Shown in pieces: positions 42,949-53,868 of a DNA stretch of 64,000 nt. The notes under the pieces were generated by a model. It saw only the letters and a list, made by a program, of their open reading frames with translations, was not told the origin of the DNA and did no database searches. Every line of letters starts with the position of its first letter. Position 1 is the stretch's first letter. Made by a program: the position numbers and the translations under genes. The stretch comes from Actinomyces mediterranea (GTDB lineage Bacteria > Actinomycetota > Actinomycetes > Actinomycetales > Actinomycetaceae), in NCBI RefSeq assembly GCF_900155595.1, contig NZ_FTPB01000003.1, forward strand, positions 321,344 through 385,343, written 5' to 3'.

Positions 42949-44331
42949 TCAGTAGCCCTCGACTACATTGAGATCGGAGGGGGACACTGTTCCCGCGCGG
43001 ACTTTCTCAAAGAACTCGGGGGCCGTGGTGTCCCGGAGCAGTACCGCCGAGCTTCCCGAATCCATCGTGTAGTCGAGGGACTCGATGGGCGGTGTGCCCA
43101 TCAACCCGTCCGCACCCGCTGTGCGGAATGCGAGGACGAGCCTGACAACATCCGTGATCGACGAGTCGTCGTCGACGGTGAAGGCAGCAGAGCCCGCCCG
43201 TTCAAGTGTGAGGGTCTTCGACGGGTTGAGCAACGTCGACGGGGTCACTGCCTTCCCGATGACCTTCGAGATGACTTGCCGTTGGCGCAATGTGCGCCCG
43301 ATGTCGCCCATCGGATCCGAGTAGCGCATGCGGGCGAAGGCGAGGGCAGTGTCCCCGTCGACATCGTGGCACCCGGCGGTCCATTCGAGTCCCGATAGGT
43401 CGTTCGTTACATCCGAGTCGTAGCAGACATTGATCCCCCCGATGGCGTCGACGATAGTGGAGACGCCACCCATGCCGACCTGCATGAAATGGTCGACTGT
43501 CAGGTCCGTCAGTCCTTCGACCGTGGCGACCAGCAGTTCAGAGCCCCCATAGGCGTAGGCGGAGTTGATCTTGTCCCATCCGTGACCAGGAATCTCGACA
43601 TAGGAGTCGCGGGGGATCGACAGGGCGACTGTCTGGCCGTTGGGGGCGACGTGCACGAGCATGATCGAGTCGGATCTCTCCGAGTCATTGACGCCGTCCT
43701 GAACTGCGCCGTCGGCGCGCGAGTCGGACCCAGCGAGCAGATAAGTCGTTCCCGGTGTATTCGCAGCCCCGGATAGGGCACTGGTGCGTCCCAGATTCTG
43801 GTTGGCGTCCCACACCAGGAATACACCCCATGAGACGACGGCGAGGAAGCAGACGAGCAGCACGGTGATGATGGGACGCATGATCGAGCGCCTCCGTCTT
43901 TTCTTCGGTGCCGCCTCCGCCCGTTCGTGCACAGGTGGACGGGATTCTTGACGGGGAGGGAAAGCAGGTGGATGCGCCTGGGTTTCACCGGACATGGATG
44001 GCCTCGAAGCGCGCGTCGTCGGAGCGAAGGACGGCGGGACGGCTCCGCGCTGCTCATCCGCCCTAGGATGACGGGCAGAGTCTCTCCCCTGTCCCGCGTC
44101 GATATGCCATTGGCGCACCGATGCCTGATCCCGCGCGATGCCTTCACTCACGGGACGACGATCCGGTTGGGCGTCGCGCGGACGCCCAGATAGGGCCCTC
44201 CCCTTCAGCGGGGCCCTCGTCGAGTCCGATGCATGTGAGCCCTCGCCCATGTTCGAGGTGGTATGGATGTCGGCAGAGGATGGGCGGCGACGGGGCTGGT
44301 CGGGCTGGAACGACGGGGGTTGGGTGCTCAT
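42949..44331 (-). CDS. LytR-CpsA-Psr (LCP) glycopolymer ligase with a long cytoplasmic tail
   Basis: 460 residues. A Pro/Arg-rich cytoplasmic segment of about 145 residues precedes one membrane helix (about 152-174). The LCP domain follows: TYLLAGSDSR, SDSIMLVHVAP, SIPRDSYVEIPG, INSAYAYGG and DTALAFARMRYSDPMGDIGR with the conserved arginines. LCP enzymes move undecaprenyl-linked glycopolymers onto peptidoglycan outside the cell. ATG overlaps the previous stop (ATGA). Two LCP genes in tandem fit the presence of more than one polymer in this locus. Confidence 0.92.
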   Translation of the reverse strand: MSTQPPSFQPDQPRRRPSSADIHTTSNMGEGSHASDSTRAPLKGRALSGRPRDAQPDRRPVSEGIARDQASVRQWHIDAGQGRDSARHPRADEQRGAVPPSFAPTTRASRPSMSGETQAHPPAFPPRQESRPPVHERAEAAPKKRRRRSIMRPIITVLLVCFLAVVSWGVFLVWDANQNLGRTSALSGAANTPGTTYLLAGSDSRADGAVQDGVNDSERSDSIMLVHVAPNGQTVALSIPRDSYVEIPGHGWDKINSAYAYGGSELLVATVEGLTDLTVDHFMQVGMGGVSTIVDAIGGINVCYDSDVTNDLSGLEWTAGCHDVDGDTALAFARMRYSDPMGDIGRTLRQRQVISKVIGKAVTPSTLLNPSKTLTLERAGSAAFTVDDDSSITDVVRLVLAFRTAGADGLMGTPPIESLDYTMDSGSSAVLLRDTTAPEFFEKVRAGTVSPSDLNVVEGY

Positions 44332-45617
44332 GATGTCGGCGGGCAGGTTTCGACAACGGGGGCGGCGGGCTCGGGTGCGACTTCGGCAGAGGTCGGACCC
44401 TGTCCGGGCGCATCTGCGGCGTCGCCGGATTGCTGGGCCTGGGCGGCCGCGATTTCAGCGGGGTCGGGTGCTACGAGGACGTTTCCCGTTCCGTCCGTGT
44501 ATTCAATCCCAGCGGGCAGGTCTGCATCGTTCCTGAGGGAGAGCCACAATCGTGAGGCCATGGGCTCGCTTTCAATGACGCGGTTCTCGTCCCATGCGGG
44601 CGCTCCCCACGGCATTGTGACGAATCGGATGTTCGCCTTGTCGAGATCGAGCAGCGAGTACAACAGACCAGCGTCGGCGTTGATATCGGCGAGATTCGGT
44701 GAATAGTTCAGGGAGCTGATCGTCGCCTGGATGAAGGAGAGAAGCGCTGGGAAGTCAGTGAGGAAGTTCTTGGAGAGCACTTCGCGCAGCATCGCCGACA
44801 CGAGTTGCTGCTGGCGCCCGATCCGGGAGATGTCGGATCCGTCGCCGACGTCATGGCGGGCGCGTGCGAAAGCGAGTGCCGTCGCCGAATCGAAGCGCTG
44901 GCACCCCGCAGGCACATTGAGACCCGCGTACTCGTCATACATGTCTTCGGGAACGTTGAACCATACGCCGCCGAGCGCATCGATCATGCCTTTGAATCCG
45001 GTGAAATCGACAACGACGAAGGCGTCGATGGTCAGGCCCGTCAACCGTTCGGCTGCGGCCTTCGTGCAGGCGATGCCGCCAGCGAGATTGTCGGTGACGG
45101 CCCCGGTGGAGAAGGCGGAGTTGAACATGCCCTCGTATTCGAAGGACTGGGAGCCGTCCGGGAGCGTACACGAGGGGATGTCTGTGATGAGGTCGCGGGG
45201 GATGGAGACGATGGTGATGGACGATCGGTCTGCCGACAGGTGGGCGATCATCGTGGTATCGGATTGGATCGTCGACAACTCATCGGAGGATCCGATACCC
45301 GTATCGTTTTGGTTGTAGCGCGAATCGACTCCGGAGACGAGGATGTTGATCGCCCGCCCCTCGAATTGGTCGATCAGCTCGACCGTCTTCCCCTCGGCAG
45401 CCGATTGAGGGTCGGTGGCGCCCAAACCGGAGATGTCGAGCGCCGACTCCCTCACCTGGGTCGCAATCGATTGGTAGACGAACCACGCCGAGGATCCGAA
45501 GAAAAGGACAACAGACATGAGCATTGCGAGTGCCGTCCGAAGAGCGCCGAACCGGAAGGGATTCGTCGCCGCGTGCTGGACCGGACGCAGCCCACGGCTG
45601 ATTGCATATGTACTCAT
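44328..45617 (-). CDS. LytR-CpsA-Psr (LCP) glycopolymer ligase
   Basis: 429 residues from ATG 45617. One membrane helix at about 28-50 (TALAMLMSVVLFFGSSAWFVY), then the LCP domain: INILVSGVDSRYNQ, SDTTMIAHLS, SIPRDLITDIPSC, FNSAFSTGA, and TALAFARARHDVGDGSDISR with the substrate-binding arginines. After the domain comes an Ala/Pro-rich tail with a final VVETCPPTS. Same role as its neighbour. The tandem copies differ mainly in the tails, which may direct different substrates or partners. Confidence 0.92.
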   Translation of the reverse strand: MSTYAISRGLRPVQHAATNPFRFGALRTALAMLMSVVLFFGSSAWFVYQSIATQVRESALDISGLGATDPQSAAEGKTVELIDQFEGRAINILVSGVDSRYNQNDTGIGSSDELSTIQSDTTMIAHLSADRSSITIVSIPRDLITDIPSCTLPDGSQSFEYEGMFNSAFSTGAVTDNLAGGIACTKAAAERLTGLTIDAFVVVDFTGFKGMIDALGGVWFNVPEDMYDEYAGLNVPAGCQRFDSATALAFARARHDVGDGSDISRIGRQQQLVSAMLREVLSKNFLTDFPALLSFIQATISSLNYSPNLADINADAGLLYSLLDLDKANIRFVTMPWGAPAWDENRVIESEPMASRLWLSLRNDADLPAGIEYTDGTGNVLVAPDPAEIAAAQAQQSGDAADAPGQGPTSAEVAPEPAAPVVETCPPTS

Positions 45618-45763
45618 CGTCTTCGATCGTAGCGTGCGCGGAGACGAGAACCCCAGCGAACGCACGATGAAGTGACCATAGCAACGCGCTTCAGCCGTCT
45701 CGACGACCCCGATGATGCGGGGCCCATTCCCTATGGGAGTGGATCATCTCCACCCGTACGGGC

Positions 45764-46759
<996 letters not shown>

Positions 46760-46895
46760 GCGGCCAGCATACGCGGTCACGTCCTCCAGGCACAGGGCCA
46801 TTGTCATTGGGGAAACTGCGCGAAACGCCGCCGTACTCCCCCACTATGGCCGTATCCACGTGATCGGTCCCACTATGGACTGTCCGCCGATCGGA

Positions 46896-47462
46896 CTACC
46901 GATGTGGTTGGGCGACCCTGTCGGCGAGGGCATCGCCCTTCGCTGAGGCCAGGTCTCTCAGGCTCTTCTGGAAGGAACGCATGCGGGTGCGCAACTCGGC
47001 AGCCTCATCGCCCTCGCCCGCACCGAGGATCCGCGCGGCGAGCAGGCCCGCGTTGCGGGCGCCCGCGATGGACACGGTCGCAACGGGAACCCCCGCGGGC
47101 ATCTGCACTATCGAATGCAGAGAGTCGACTCCGTCGAGGTGCTTGAGGGGAACGGGGACGCCGATGACGGGCAACTCGGTGAGCGCAGCGAGCATCCCGG
47201 GCAGGTGGGCGGCTCCCCCGGCGCCCGCGATGATGACCCGCAGTCCCCTCGCTGAGGCGGAGCGTCCGTAGGCGACCATGTCTTCAGGCATCCGGTGGGC
47301 GGAGACGACTCCGACTTCGCAGGCGATGGAGAACTCGGCCAGAGCACTCGCCGCGGGCTCCATCGTCGGCCAATCCGAATCCGATCCCATGACTACTCCC
47401 ACCAGGGGACGCTCCCCCGTGGCTGTGAGGCGGATGTCGAGGTCGAAGGTGTCGGTACTCAT
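46896..47462 (-). CDS. purE: N5-carboxyaminoimidazole ribonucleotide mutase
   Basis: 188 residues. [14 protein letters not shown] near 22-35, [11 protein letters not shown] near 51-61 (catalytic His), and [17 protein letters not shown] near 78-94 are the PurE hallmarks. The conserved [17 protein letters not shown] block follows. It rearranges N5-CAIR to CAIR in purine synthesis. ATG overlaps the purK stop (ATGA). This marks the end of the surface-polymer cluster. Confidence 0.97.
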   Translation of the reverse strand: MSTDTFDLDIRLTATGERPLVGVVMGSDSDWPTMEPAASALAEFSIACEVGVVSAHRMPEDMVAYGRSASARGLRVIIAGAGGAAHLPGMLAALTELPVIGVPVPLKHLDGVDSLHSIVQMPAGVPVATVSIAGARNAGLLAARILGAGEGDEAAELRTRMRSFQKSLRDLASAKGDALADRVAQPHR

Positions 47463-48637
47463 TCGAGTGTGCCTTTCAATAGGGGGATGTCGGTATCGCC
47501 GCGCAAGATCGCGACAACGGCTTCGGCCTCTTCGCGGGCGCGCGCCGCATCAGAGTCGACGACGGTGACGTGTCCGAGCTTGCGGCGGGGGCGTACCTCT
47601 TTGCCGTAGAGGTGGACGCGGGCGCGCGGATGCCCCTGGAGCGCCTGTCCGAGGGCGCGCGCCGGATCGGGCAGCGCCGACCCGAGGAGATTCACCATGA
47701 CGGAGACGCTCCCCGGTGAGACGAGTCGTGTCGAGCCGAGGGGAAGATCGAGGACGGCCCGCACATGCTGTTCGAATTGGCTGGTGACGGCGCCGTCAAT
47801 GGTCCAGTGCCCGGTGTTGTGGGGGCGCATTGCGAGTTCATTGACGAGGATGCGCTCCTCCTCGCCCACGACGAACATCTCCACCGCGAGAACGCCGGTG
47901 ACGCCGAGCTCACTGGCAATGGTCTCCCCGATGCGACGCGCTTCAAGCGCCGTGTCCTCCCCGATCCCAGTGGCGGGAGCCGTCACGACCGAGCACACCC
48001 CGTCGACTTGTTCGGTGCGGGCGACCGGCCACGCCCGGATCTCCCCGGAGGGGCGCCGTGCGACGAGCGCGGCGATCTCACAGGTGAAGGGGACTTTCTC
48101 CTCCGCCAGGAGTGGGCCCGTGGCGAACCAGTCGGCGACCTCGTGGCTGTCGCCGACGATTTTCACGCCATGACCGTCGTATCCGCCCCTGGGCGTTTTG
48201 ACGACGACGGGCCATCCGATGCGTTCACCGAAGGCGCACAGTTCGCCCTCGTGAGCGACTTCGGCCCACCTGGGGCATTCGATGCCGATCTCGGTGAGGC
48301 GTTCGCGCATGGCGAGTTTGTCCTGCGCGTAGAGCAGAGCGGATGCGGGGGGTTCGATGGGGATGCGCGGTGCGAGGAGATCGAGAAGGCTCGCAGGGAT
48401 GTGCTCGTGTTCGAAGGTGAGGACGTCTGCGCCCTCGACGAGTTCCATGACGGCGTCGGTGTTGTGCGGCAGACCCACCAGCGCGGGGACGACGACTTGC
48501 CCCGTGGAGCCGTCGGCTGCTTCGACGAGAGGGCGCAACTCGACGCCGAGGGCGATGGCGCTCTCCTGCATCATGCGGGCGAGTTGGCCCCCACCAATGA
48601 CTGCGACGACTGGACGATCTGTGCGCATCCGATCCAT
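47459..48637 (-). CDS. purK: 5-(carboxyamino)imidazole ribonucleotide synthase
   Basis: 392 residues; an ATG three codons in is an equally good start. [15 protein letters not shown] at about 14-28, [12 protein letters not shown] near 69-80, an ATP-grasp core with [15 protein letters not shown] near 144-158 and [16 protein letters not shown] near 264-279. It uses ATP and bicarbonate to carboxylate AIR. Pairs with purE in one operon. Confidence 0.97.
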   Translation of the reverse strand: MDRMRTDRPVVAVIGGGQLARMMQESAIALGVELRPLVEAADGSTGQVVVPALVGLPHNTDAVMELVEGADVLTFEHEHIPASLLDLLAPRIPIEPPASALLYAQDKLAMRERLTEIGIECPRWAEVAHEGELCAFGERIGWPVVVKTPRGGYDGHGVKIVGDSHEVADWFATGPLLAEEKVPFTCEIAALVARRPSGEIRAWPVARTEQVDGVCSVVTAPATGIGEDTALEARRIGETIASELGVTGVLAVEMFVVGEEERILVNELAMRPHNTGHWTIDGAVTSQFEQHVRAVLDLPLGSTRLVSPGSVSVMVNLLGSALPDPARALGQALQGHPRARVHLYGKEVRPRRKLGHVTVVDSDAARAREEAEAVVAILRGDTDIPLLKGTLE

Positions 48638-48682
48638 GGCGCTAACCTATCTCGTCCGCCGCTCCTCGGTGCAACTGTCCGC

Positions 48683-50008
48683 CTAGAAGCGGCGGGACCG
48701 GCGCCCCATGGACACGACCGGCCCTTGGGGCATCACCCTATCGGGGTCGAGGGAGGCGGGGATTGCAGCGAGGGAGACCGTGAATACCGGCGGGTGGTTG
48801 TTCGTCAATTCGAGGCGCCCTCCCATGGCTCCGGTCAGGTCTTTGGCGAGGGCGAGGCCGATGCCCGTCGATCCGTGTCCGGACACGCCCTTGACGAAGA
48901 CGTCGGAGGCGATGTCGTCATTAATGCCGGGCCCCTCATCGGAGACGTCGATGAGCACTCCCCGCCGGTTCGCAGCCTTGCGCGCCACGACTCTCGTGGT
49001 ACCCGCCCCGTAGCGCAGGGAGTTCTCAATGAGGGTGGCAAGCACCTGGGATAGTTTCCCGGCCTCTGCCAGGACGGGGAGTTCGGCCTCGTCGGTGAAA
49101 ACGAGTTCGCGTCCTTCGGCCTCGAAAGCGGCTTCCCATTCTTCGCGCTGCGTATTGAATGCTTCAAGGATGTGGATCGCCTCTGTGAGCCCCGTCGCCC
49201 GGGCGCTGGCGTCGAGAAGATCGGTGACGACTGCGGTGAGGCGCTCGACCTGTTCGAGGCACGAGCGCGCCTCTTCTTGGACTTCCGGCTCCGCGGAGAT
49301 GAGTTCGATTTCCTCCAGTCGCATCGACAGCGCGGTGAGGGGCGTGCGCAGCTGGTGGGAGGCGTCGGCCGCGAATTGTCGCTCCGCTGCGAGGCGGCCC
49401 GCCATGCGCTCCCCCGTTCGCACGAGTTCTTCTTGAACGAGGTCGATCTCCTCGATTCCCGAGGGTCGGACCTGAGCCCGCACCTGCCCCGACCCGACCT
49501 GTTCGGCCTGGGCCGCGAGGTAGATGAGGGGGGCGGACAGGTTGCGCGATAGGCGCATCGCCAATGCGGTCCCCACGAACATGCAGACGAACATCCCCGT
49601 GATGAATGCCGCGCAGACGATGATGACTTTTCGAATCGTGGGAGTCGCGGACACCTCCATGCGGACGGTAGTGCCGCTCGCTGAGGACGCCAGGGAGACG
49701 AGCGATGGCCCCTCGATGGGGTGTCCGACGGTGATGAGCTCTTGGTGGGCGACTTTGACGCGGGTGTGGGCGGGCAGCTGCGCGTAGCCCACGGGATCCG
49801 TCCAGATCTGCACGGATGCGGCGGTCACCGTCTCGCCCGCCTGATAGCGCCGGTCGATGTTGCTCAGGAGTGTCGCCGTACGCGAATCAAGACGAACCTG
49901 GTCGTCATTCCACGCGACATAGGAGGCCGCGAGTGCTCCGGGGATCCCCATGAGGAGGGCGACGACTGTCACCGCTGTGAGAATCATGCGGATCGCGCGT
50001 TTACGCAT
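48683..50008 (-). CDS. Sensor histidine kinase
   Basis: 441 residues. Two membrane helices (about 10-30 and 128-150) enclose an extracytoplasmic sensor of about 100 residues. HAMP follows, then the phospho-acceptor DASHQLRTPLTAL (H218). The ATPase domain has the N-box LIENSLRYG, DEGPGI and GSTGIGLALAKDL. Its partner regulator is encoded 102 bp upstream. The signal is unknown. The C-terminal tail after the ATPase domain is basic (MGRRSRRF). Confidence 0.93.
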   Translation of the reverse strand: MRKRAIRMILTAVTVVALLMGIPGALAASYVAWNDDQVRLDSRTATLLSNIDRRYQAGETVTAASVQIWTDPVGYAQLPAHTRVKVAHQELITVGHPIEGPSLVSLASSASGTTVRMEVSATPTIRKVIIVCAAFITGMFVCMFVGTALAMRLSRNLSAPLIYLAAQAEQVGSGQVRAQVRPSGIEEIDLVQEELVRTGERMAGRLAAERQFAADASHQLRTPLTALSMRLEEIELISAEPEVQEEARSCLEQVERLTAVVTDLLDASARATGLTEAIHILEAFNTQREEWEAAFEAEGRELVFTDEAELPVLAEAGKLSQVLATLIENSLRYGAGTTRVVARKAANRRGVLIDVSDEGPGINDDIASDVFVKGVSGHGSTGIGLALAKDLTGAMGGRLELTNNHPPVFTVSLAAIPASLDPDRVMPQGPVVSMGRRSRRF

Positions 50009-50110
50009 GGGGCGTCTGCCTTCCGGTGTCGATGGCGGTGGTCGCTGAAGAACACACTACCCGCGCGGCGCGGGGCCGTGCGGGTAGTGGAGGAGTCTAT
50101 TGCGTAGGCG

Positions 50111-50785
50111 TCAACGCACTTCGAATCTGAATCCCATTCCCCTGACAGTGGTGATGTAATGGGGATTCGTCGCATCGTCGCCGAGTTTGCGGCGCAGCCA
50201 CGAGACATGCATGTCGAGGGTCTTCGTCGAGCCCGTCGGATCAGAGCCCCAGACTTCGCGCATGAGGGTCTCGCGCTCGACGACCGAGCCGGCCTCGCGC
50301 AGGAGGACGCGGAGGAGGTCGAATTCTTTCGCGGTGAGCTGCAACTCCTTGTCGCCGGAGAAGGCGCGGTGAGCAGTGACATCGACACGCACATCCTGTG
50401 CGACGAGGTCGCCCTCTGAAGGATCGGTTCCTGTTCTGCGGAGCAGCGCGCGGACCCTGGCGAGGAGTTCAGCCAGACGGAAAGGCTTGGTTACGTAGTC
50501 ATCGGCACCTGTGTCGAGGCCGACGACCATGTCCACCTCATCGGTTCTCGCAGTGAGGATGAGGATGGGAACAGTCCACCCGGAGCTGCGGATCTCGCGG
50601 GCGACGTCGAGTCCATCGATGTCGGGGAGTCCGAGGTCGAGGACGACGAGGTCGGCTCCGTCAACCTCTGCGAGGGCCCCGCGTCCGGTCCCGTGAGCAC
50701 GCACTTCGTAGCCTTCACGGCCGAGCGCCCGTGCGAGGGGCTCGGAGATCGCAGGATCGTCTTCAACGAGGAGAACAGTAGTCAC
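50111..50785 (-). CDS. OmpR/PhoB-family response regulator
   Basis: 224 residues from GTG 50785. Receiver domain: LVEDDPAI at 6-13, phospho-acceptor D50 in VVLDLGLPDIDG, T/K signals ILTAR and K100 in VTKPF. Winged helix C-terminal domain from about 130 with LTAKEFDLLRVLL and MHVSWLRRKLGDD. The start is supported by an upstream -10 (TATGAT) only 6 nt away, which implies a leaderless transcript. Works with the adjacent histidine kinase. Confidence 0.93.
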   Translation of the reverse strand: MTTVLLVEDDPAISEPLARALGREGYEVRAHGTGRGALAEVDGADLVVLDLGLPDIDGLDVAREIRSSGWTVPILILTARTDEVDMVVGLDTGADDYVTKPFRLAELLARVRALLRRTGTDPSEGDLVAQDVRVDVTAHRAFSGDKELQLTAKEFDLLRVLLREAGSVVERETLMREVWGSDPTGSTKTLDMHVSWLRRKLGDDATNPHYITTVRGMGFRFEVR

Positions 50786-50791
50786 CGGGCA

Positions 50792-50797
50792 ATCATA
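50792..50797 (-). promoter_or_regulatory. -10 box TATGAT, likely leaderless start of the response regulator gene
   Basis: Minus-strand TATGAT followed by TGCCCG and the GTG start. No Shine-Dalgarno sequence lies between. Same spacing as at 40599. Confidence 0.5.
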
Positions 50798-50908
50798 TCC
50801 ATTCAAAAGCAATCCTTGCACTTTTCTTGACCATCATGGGAGACGGAGGAACGTCTTTCAGGACAAGCACCTGCAGGACAAGCACCTGAGGAAACCGGAT
50901 CGTGCTGG

Positions 50909-51970
50909 TCAATCCCTGACCGAGAGCACATACGGCGAGACCAAGCCGAATCCGCGCAGCTCAGCAGAGGGGAACTCCTCGAGGGCGTACCCCTCCCCTC
51001 CCTTGCCCGCGGCGATCGCCGCGGCGGTGGCGGGGTCGGTGAGGATCTGCCCCACGGGAGCGATGTCGACGAGGCGGGACGCGAGATTCACAGTCGGCCC
51101 GAAGACGTCTCCCGAGCGGGAGAACACATCGCCGCGGACGAATGAGGCCCTCACCGGGAGTATCCGATCATCGGCGTTGAGACGCTCGATGAGCGTGGTC
51201 GCCACCTGCAGTCCGGTCGCAAGGTCATCTGCGATGTACAGGACTGCGTCGCCGATGGTTTTAACAACTCGGCCGCCCGCTTCGCTGATCGCCTGGCGCG
51301 ACTCTTCCTCGAATCTTTCGATAAGGTCGACGACACCGCCCCCAAGAATCGCTGAGGAGGATGTGTAGGACACCATGTCGACAAATCCAAGCGACCGGTT
51401 GAGTGGGAATCGCGCCTTCGCATTCTCATGTCCTCGCAGCGACACCTCGCGATCAAGGCGGGACAGGAGGGCCTCCATTTGGCGCCGCCAGGAGTGGAGG
51501 AACATGTTCTCGAAGGCGCTGACGCGCTCCCTCATATGGTCGAGGACGTACATGCGGGCGGTCGTATCATCTAATCCGAGCCTGCGCACGGCGTCTTCGA
51601 CGAGCGCCTCGAACTGCCACAGGCTCAGCCTGTCCGCCAAATGAGAGTTCGCGCGCAGCAGGGACCTGCTGGTCGCAAGGTCAATGGCGCCCGACTCGAC
51701 GAGCTCATTCCAGTTGCGGTACACATCGAGGTCGCGCTGGGTGAAGGCCAGGGCATCCGGTTCGGGGCGCTGGAAACCCATTGACGTCCAATAGTCGTTG
51801 ACACACTCGAGAGTCGTGCCCGACTGGTCGGCGACCTGCCTGGCACTCAGCATCATCGGTCCGCCGAGGAGCCGGGGGGTGTAGCTGGGGACCGTTTCGA
51901 GCGCCGCCTCATTGGATGCGGCAGGTTCAGGGGAGGAAGCGTCGAGAGGATCAAAAGATACCAACGTCAC
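50909..51970 (-). CDS. Class III adenylate/guanylate cyclase with N-terminal regulatory domain
   Basis: About 353 residues from GTG 51970, which has AAAGG in front; ATG 51997 in the same frame is possible. The first ~180 residues fit the regulatory domain that precedes actinobacterial cyclases (LSARQVADQSGTTLECVNDYW, QRDLDVYRNWNELV). The catalytic domain has GFVDMVSYT (D198 metal), VVKTIGDAVLYI (D241 metal) and GPTVNLASRLV. It would make cAMP (or cGMP) in the cytoplasm. No membrane helix. Monocistronic, divergent from maf. Confidence 0.88.
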   Translation of the reverse strand: MTLVSFDPLDASSPEPAASNEAALETVPSYTPRLLGGPMMLSARQVADQSGTTLECVNDYWTSMGFQRPEPDALAFTQRDLDVYRNWNELVESGAIDLATSRSLLRANSHLADRLSLWQFEALVEDAVRRLGLDDTTARMYVLDHMRERVSAFENMFLHSWRRQMEALLSRLDREVSLRGHENAKARFPLNRSLGFVDMVSYTSSSAILGGGVVDLIERFEEESRQAISEAGGRVVKTIGDAVLYIADDLATGLQVATTLIERLNADDRILPVRASFVRGDVFSRSGDVFGPTVNLASRLVDIAPVGQILTDPATAAAIAAGKGGEGYALEEFPSAELRGFGLVSPYVLSVRD

Positions 51971-52060
51971 CTCATCCTTTCCCTTGTCGGCTCTCATGCG
52001 GACGCGAAGCGGTCCCCATCGGGCAGGCTGCACCCATTGCCCGGTAAGGGACCGAAGACA

Positions 52061-52088
52061 AGTATAGTAGCGCACATCACGTTTGACA
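52061..52088 (-). promoter_or_regulatory. Promoter of the cyclase gene
   Basis: On the minus strand TGTCAA is followed 16 bp later by TATACT (in TACTATACTTG). This places the transcript start about 80 nt before the GTG at 51970, or 55 nt before the ATG alternative. By-eye match only. Confidence 0.4.
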
Positions 52089-52132
52089 GATGCTTGATCA
52101 CGATACTCGGCGTGCTCGGGCACAATTGACTC

Positions 52133-52834
52133 ATGCGTTTCCTCCTCGCTTCGAAGTCCCCCGCCCGGCGCCTGACCCTCATCAATGCGGGTATCACTCC
52201 CCTCGTCCTCGTGTCGCACGTCGACGAGGGCGCCATCGTCGAGGCGCTTCATGCTGCCGGTAACCCGACGCCCGCCCAAGAGGTCGGAGCACTGGCCGCC
52301 GCCAAGTGCCGTGCCGTGGGAGGGCTGCTCACCAGCGCCGAAGGCGCCGAATCCATCCCCGACGATGACGAGTTGCTCGTCGTCGGCTGCGATTCAATGC
52401 TCGAACTCGAGGGGAGGATGCTCGGCAAGCCCCACACCCCCGCCCTCGCGAGAGAGAGGATCCGCCAGATGCGCTCCAAAGAGGGCGTGCTGTGGACTGG
52501 TCACTATGCGATGCGCCTGCGCCCGCTTCCCCGCCGTGAAGGCGGGCCCGCCTTCACGGCCGTCTCCGAAGCGGGGGCGAGCGCATCGACGACGGTGCGC
52601 TTCGGGGATATGAGCGACGCTGAGATCGACGCCTACGTCGATTCGGGAGAGCCTTTGAAGGTCGCAGGATCTTTCACCGTCGATGGCCTGGGCGGGCCGT
52701 TCATCACCAGCATCGACGGCGACTTCCATTCGGTCGTCGGATTGTCTCTGCCGCTGACGCGCCTACTCGCCGCTGAGCTCGGAGTGTTCTGGCCAGACTT
52801 GTGGGATCACCGCCGAGTGGCGGAATCGCGCTGA
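52133..52834 (+). CDS. maf: Maf-like nucleoside triphosphate pyrophosphatase
   Basis: 233 residues. N-terminal FLLASKSPARRLTLINAG (substrate loop, S8 and R12-R13 region), KCRAVGG, VVGCDSMLELEGRMLGKP (catalytic Asp in the centre) and SGEPLKVAGSFTVDGLGG near 180-197. Maf proteins hydrolyse non-canonical or methylated nucleotides, or dTTP/UTP. ATG 52133 has no Shine-Dalgarno sequence; CACAAT lies 6 nt upstream. It overlaps nothing but is only 32 bp before dapD. Confidence 0.92.
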   Translation: MRFLLASKSPARRLTLINAGITPLVLVSHVDEGAIVEALHAAGNPTPAQEVGALAAAKCRAVGGLLTSAEGAESIPDDDELLVVGCDSMLELEGRMLGKPHTPALARERIRQMRSKEGVLWTGHYAMRLRPLPRREGGPAFTAVSEAGASASTTVRFGDMSDAEIDAYVDSGEPLKVAGSFTVDGLGGPFITSIDGDFHSVVGLSLPLTRLLAAELGVFWPDLWDHRRVAESR

Positions 52835-52853
52835 CTCATCCGCCCCCGCCCTC

Positions 52854-52859
52854 TACAGT
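52854..52859 (+). promoter_or_regulatory. -10 box TACAGT, likely leaderless start of dapD
   Basis: TACAGT, then 7 nt (GAGATGC), then the ATG at 52867. No Shine-Dalgarno sequence. Fits the TANNNT-N6/7-RTG pattern seen elsewhere in this window. Confidence 0.4.
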
Positions 52860-52866
52860 GAGATGC

Positions 52867-53844
52867 ATGGATACGACGAAGGCTTGGGGCATCGGCCTCG
52901 CGACAGTGACGATGGACGGCGAAACCCTCGACGTGTGGTACCCGCGCCCCCACCTGGGCGTCATGCGTCCAAAAGACGATGCCGACCTATTGGAGACGCT
53001 GACGAGCATGCAGCGCCAGGATGATGCGCGGGGCGTGCGCACCGCGGTCGTCACCTGCAAATCGGATCTCACAGACCAGCCGAATTCGACGGCTGAGACC
53101 TATCTGCGCCTCCACCTGCTTTCCCACCGTCTCGTCCTACCGAATTCGATCAACCTAGACGGCATCTTCTCCCGTCTCCCCAATGTCGTATGGACTTCGC
53201 AGGGCCCATGCGCTGTCGAGGGTTTCGAAGAGACCCGCCTGCGCCTGCGCGCCGCCCTCGGTCGGCCCGTCAATGTCATCGGGGTCGACAAGTTCCCTCC
53301 CATGGTGAACTATGTCGTCCCCAAGGGCGTGCGCATCGCGGACGGAGCGAAAGTCCGGCTCGGCGCCTACCTGGCGGAGGGGACGACCGTCATGCACGCC
53401 GCATTCGTGAACTTCAATGCGGGGACCCTGGGACGCTCAATGGTCGAGGGCCGCATCTCGCAGGGCGTCATCATCGGCGACGGCTCCGATGTAGGCGGCG
53501 GCGCCTCAACCATGGGCTCCCTGTCTGGAGGGATGCTCCAGCGCGTCCGTTTGGGCGAGCGCTGCCTCTTGGGGGCGAACTCTGGTCTGGGGATCCCTCT
53601 GGGGGACGACTGCGTCGTCGAAGCGGGCCTGTTCCTCACGGCGGGCGCGAAGGTCGCCGTCCTCGAGTCGGGCGGCGTCGTTCCCGGGGCGCATGGCTTG
53701 TTCCGCGAACCGCGGACTGTTCCGGCGCGCGAACTCGCCGGAGCGTCGAATGTGCTGTTCCGCCGCAATTCCCAGTCGGGCCGAATCGAGGCCCTCGCCA
53801 GGGGTGGAAAGACCATGCGGCTGCCGTCGGATTCTGGAGCGTGA
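52867..53844 (+). CDS. dapD: 2,3,4,5-tetrahydropyridine-2,6-dicarboxylate N-succinyltransferase
   Basis: 325 residues of the long actinobacterial DapD type. An N-terminal domain (AWGIGLATVTMDGETLDVWYP) precedes a left-handed beta-helix with hexapeptide repeats (GVRIADGAKVRLGAYLAEGTTVMHAAFVNFNAGTLG, cut here by text only), EGRISQGVIIGDGSDVGGG and LLGANSGLGIPLGDDC. It succinylates tetrahydrodipicolinate in the lysine/diaminopimelate route. Its pathway partner dapC is 1.4 kb away on the other strand. Confidence 0.95.
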   Translation: MDTTKAWGIGLATVTMDGETLDVWYPRPHLGVMRPKDDADLLETLTSMQRQDDARGVRTAVVTCKSDLTDQPNSTAETYLRLHLLSHRLVLPNSINLDGIFSRLPNVVWTSQGPCAVEGFEETRLRLRAALGRPVNVIGVDKFPPMVNYVVPKGVRIADGAKVRLGAYLAEGTTVMHAAFVNFNAGTLGRSMVEGRISQGVIIGDGSDVGGGASTMGSLSGGMLQRVRLGERCLLGANSGLGIPLGDDCVVEAGLFLTAGAKVAVLESGGVVPGAHGLFREPRTVPARELAGASNVLFRRNSQSGRIEALARGGKTMRLPSDSGA

Positions 53845-53868
53845 CCGACGGCGCCACCCGGGATGCGG

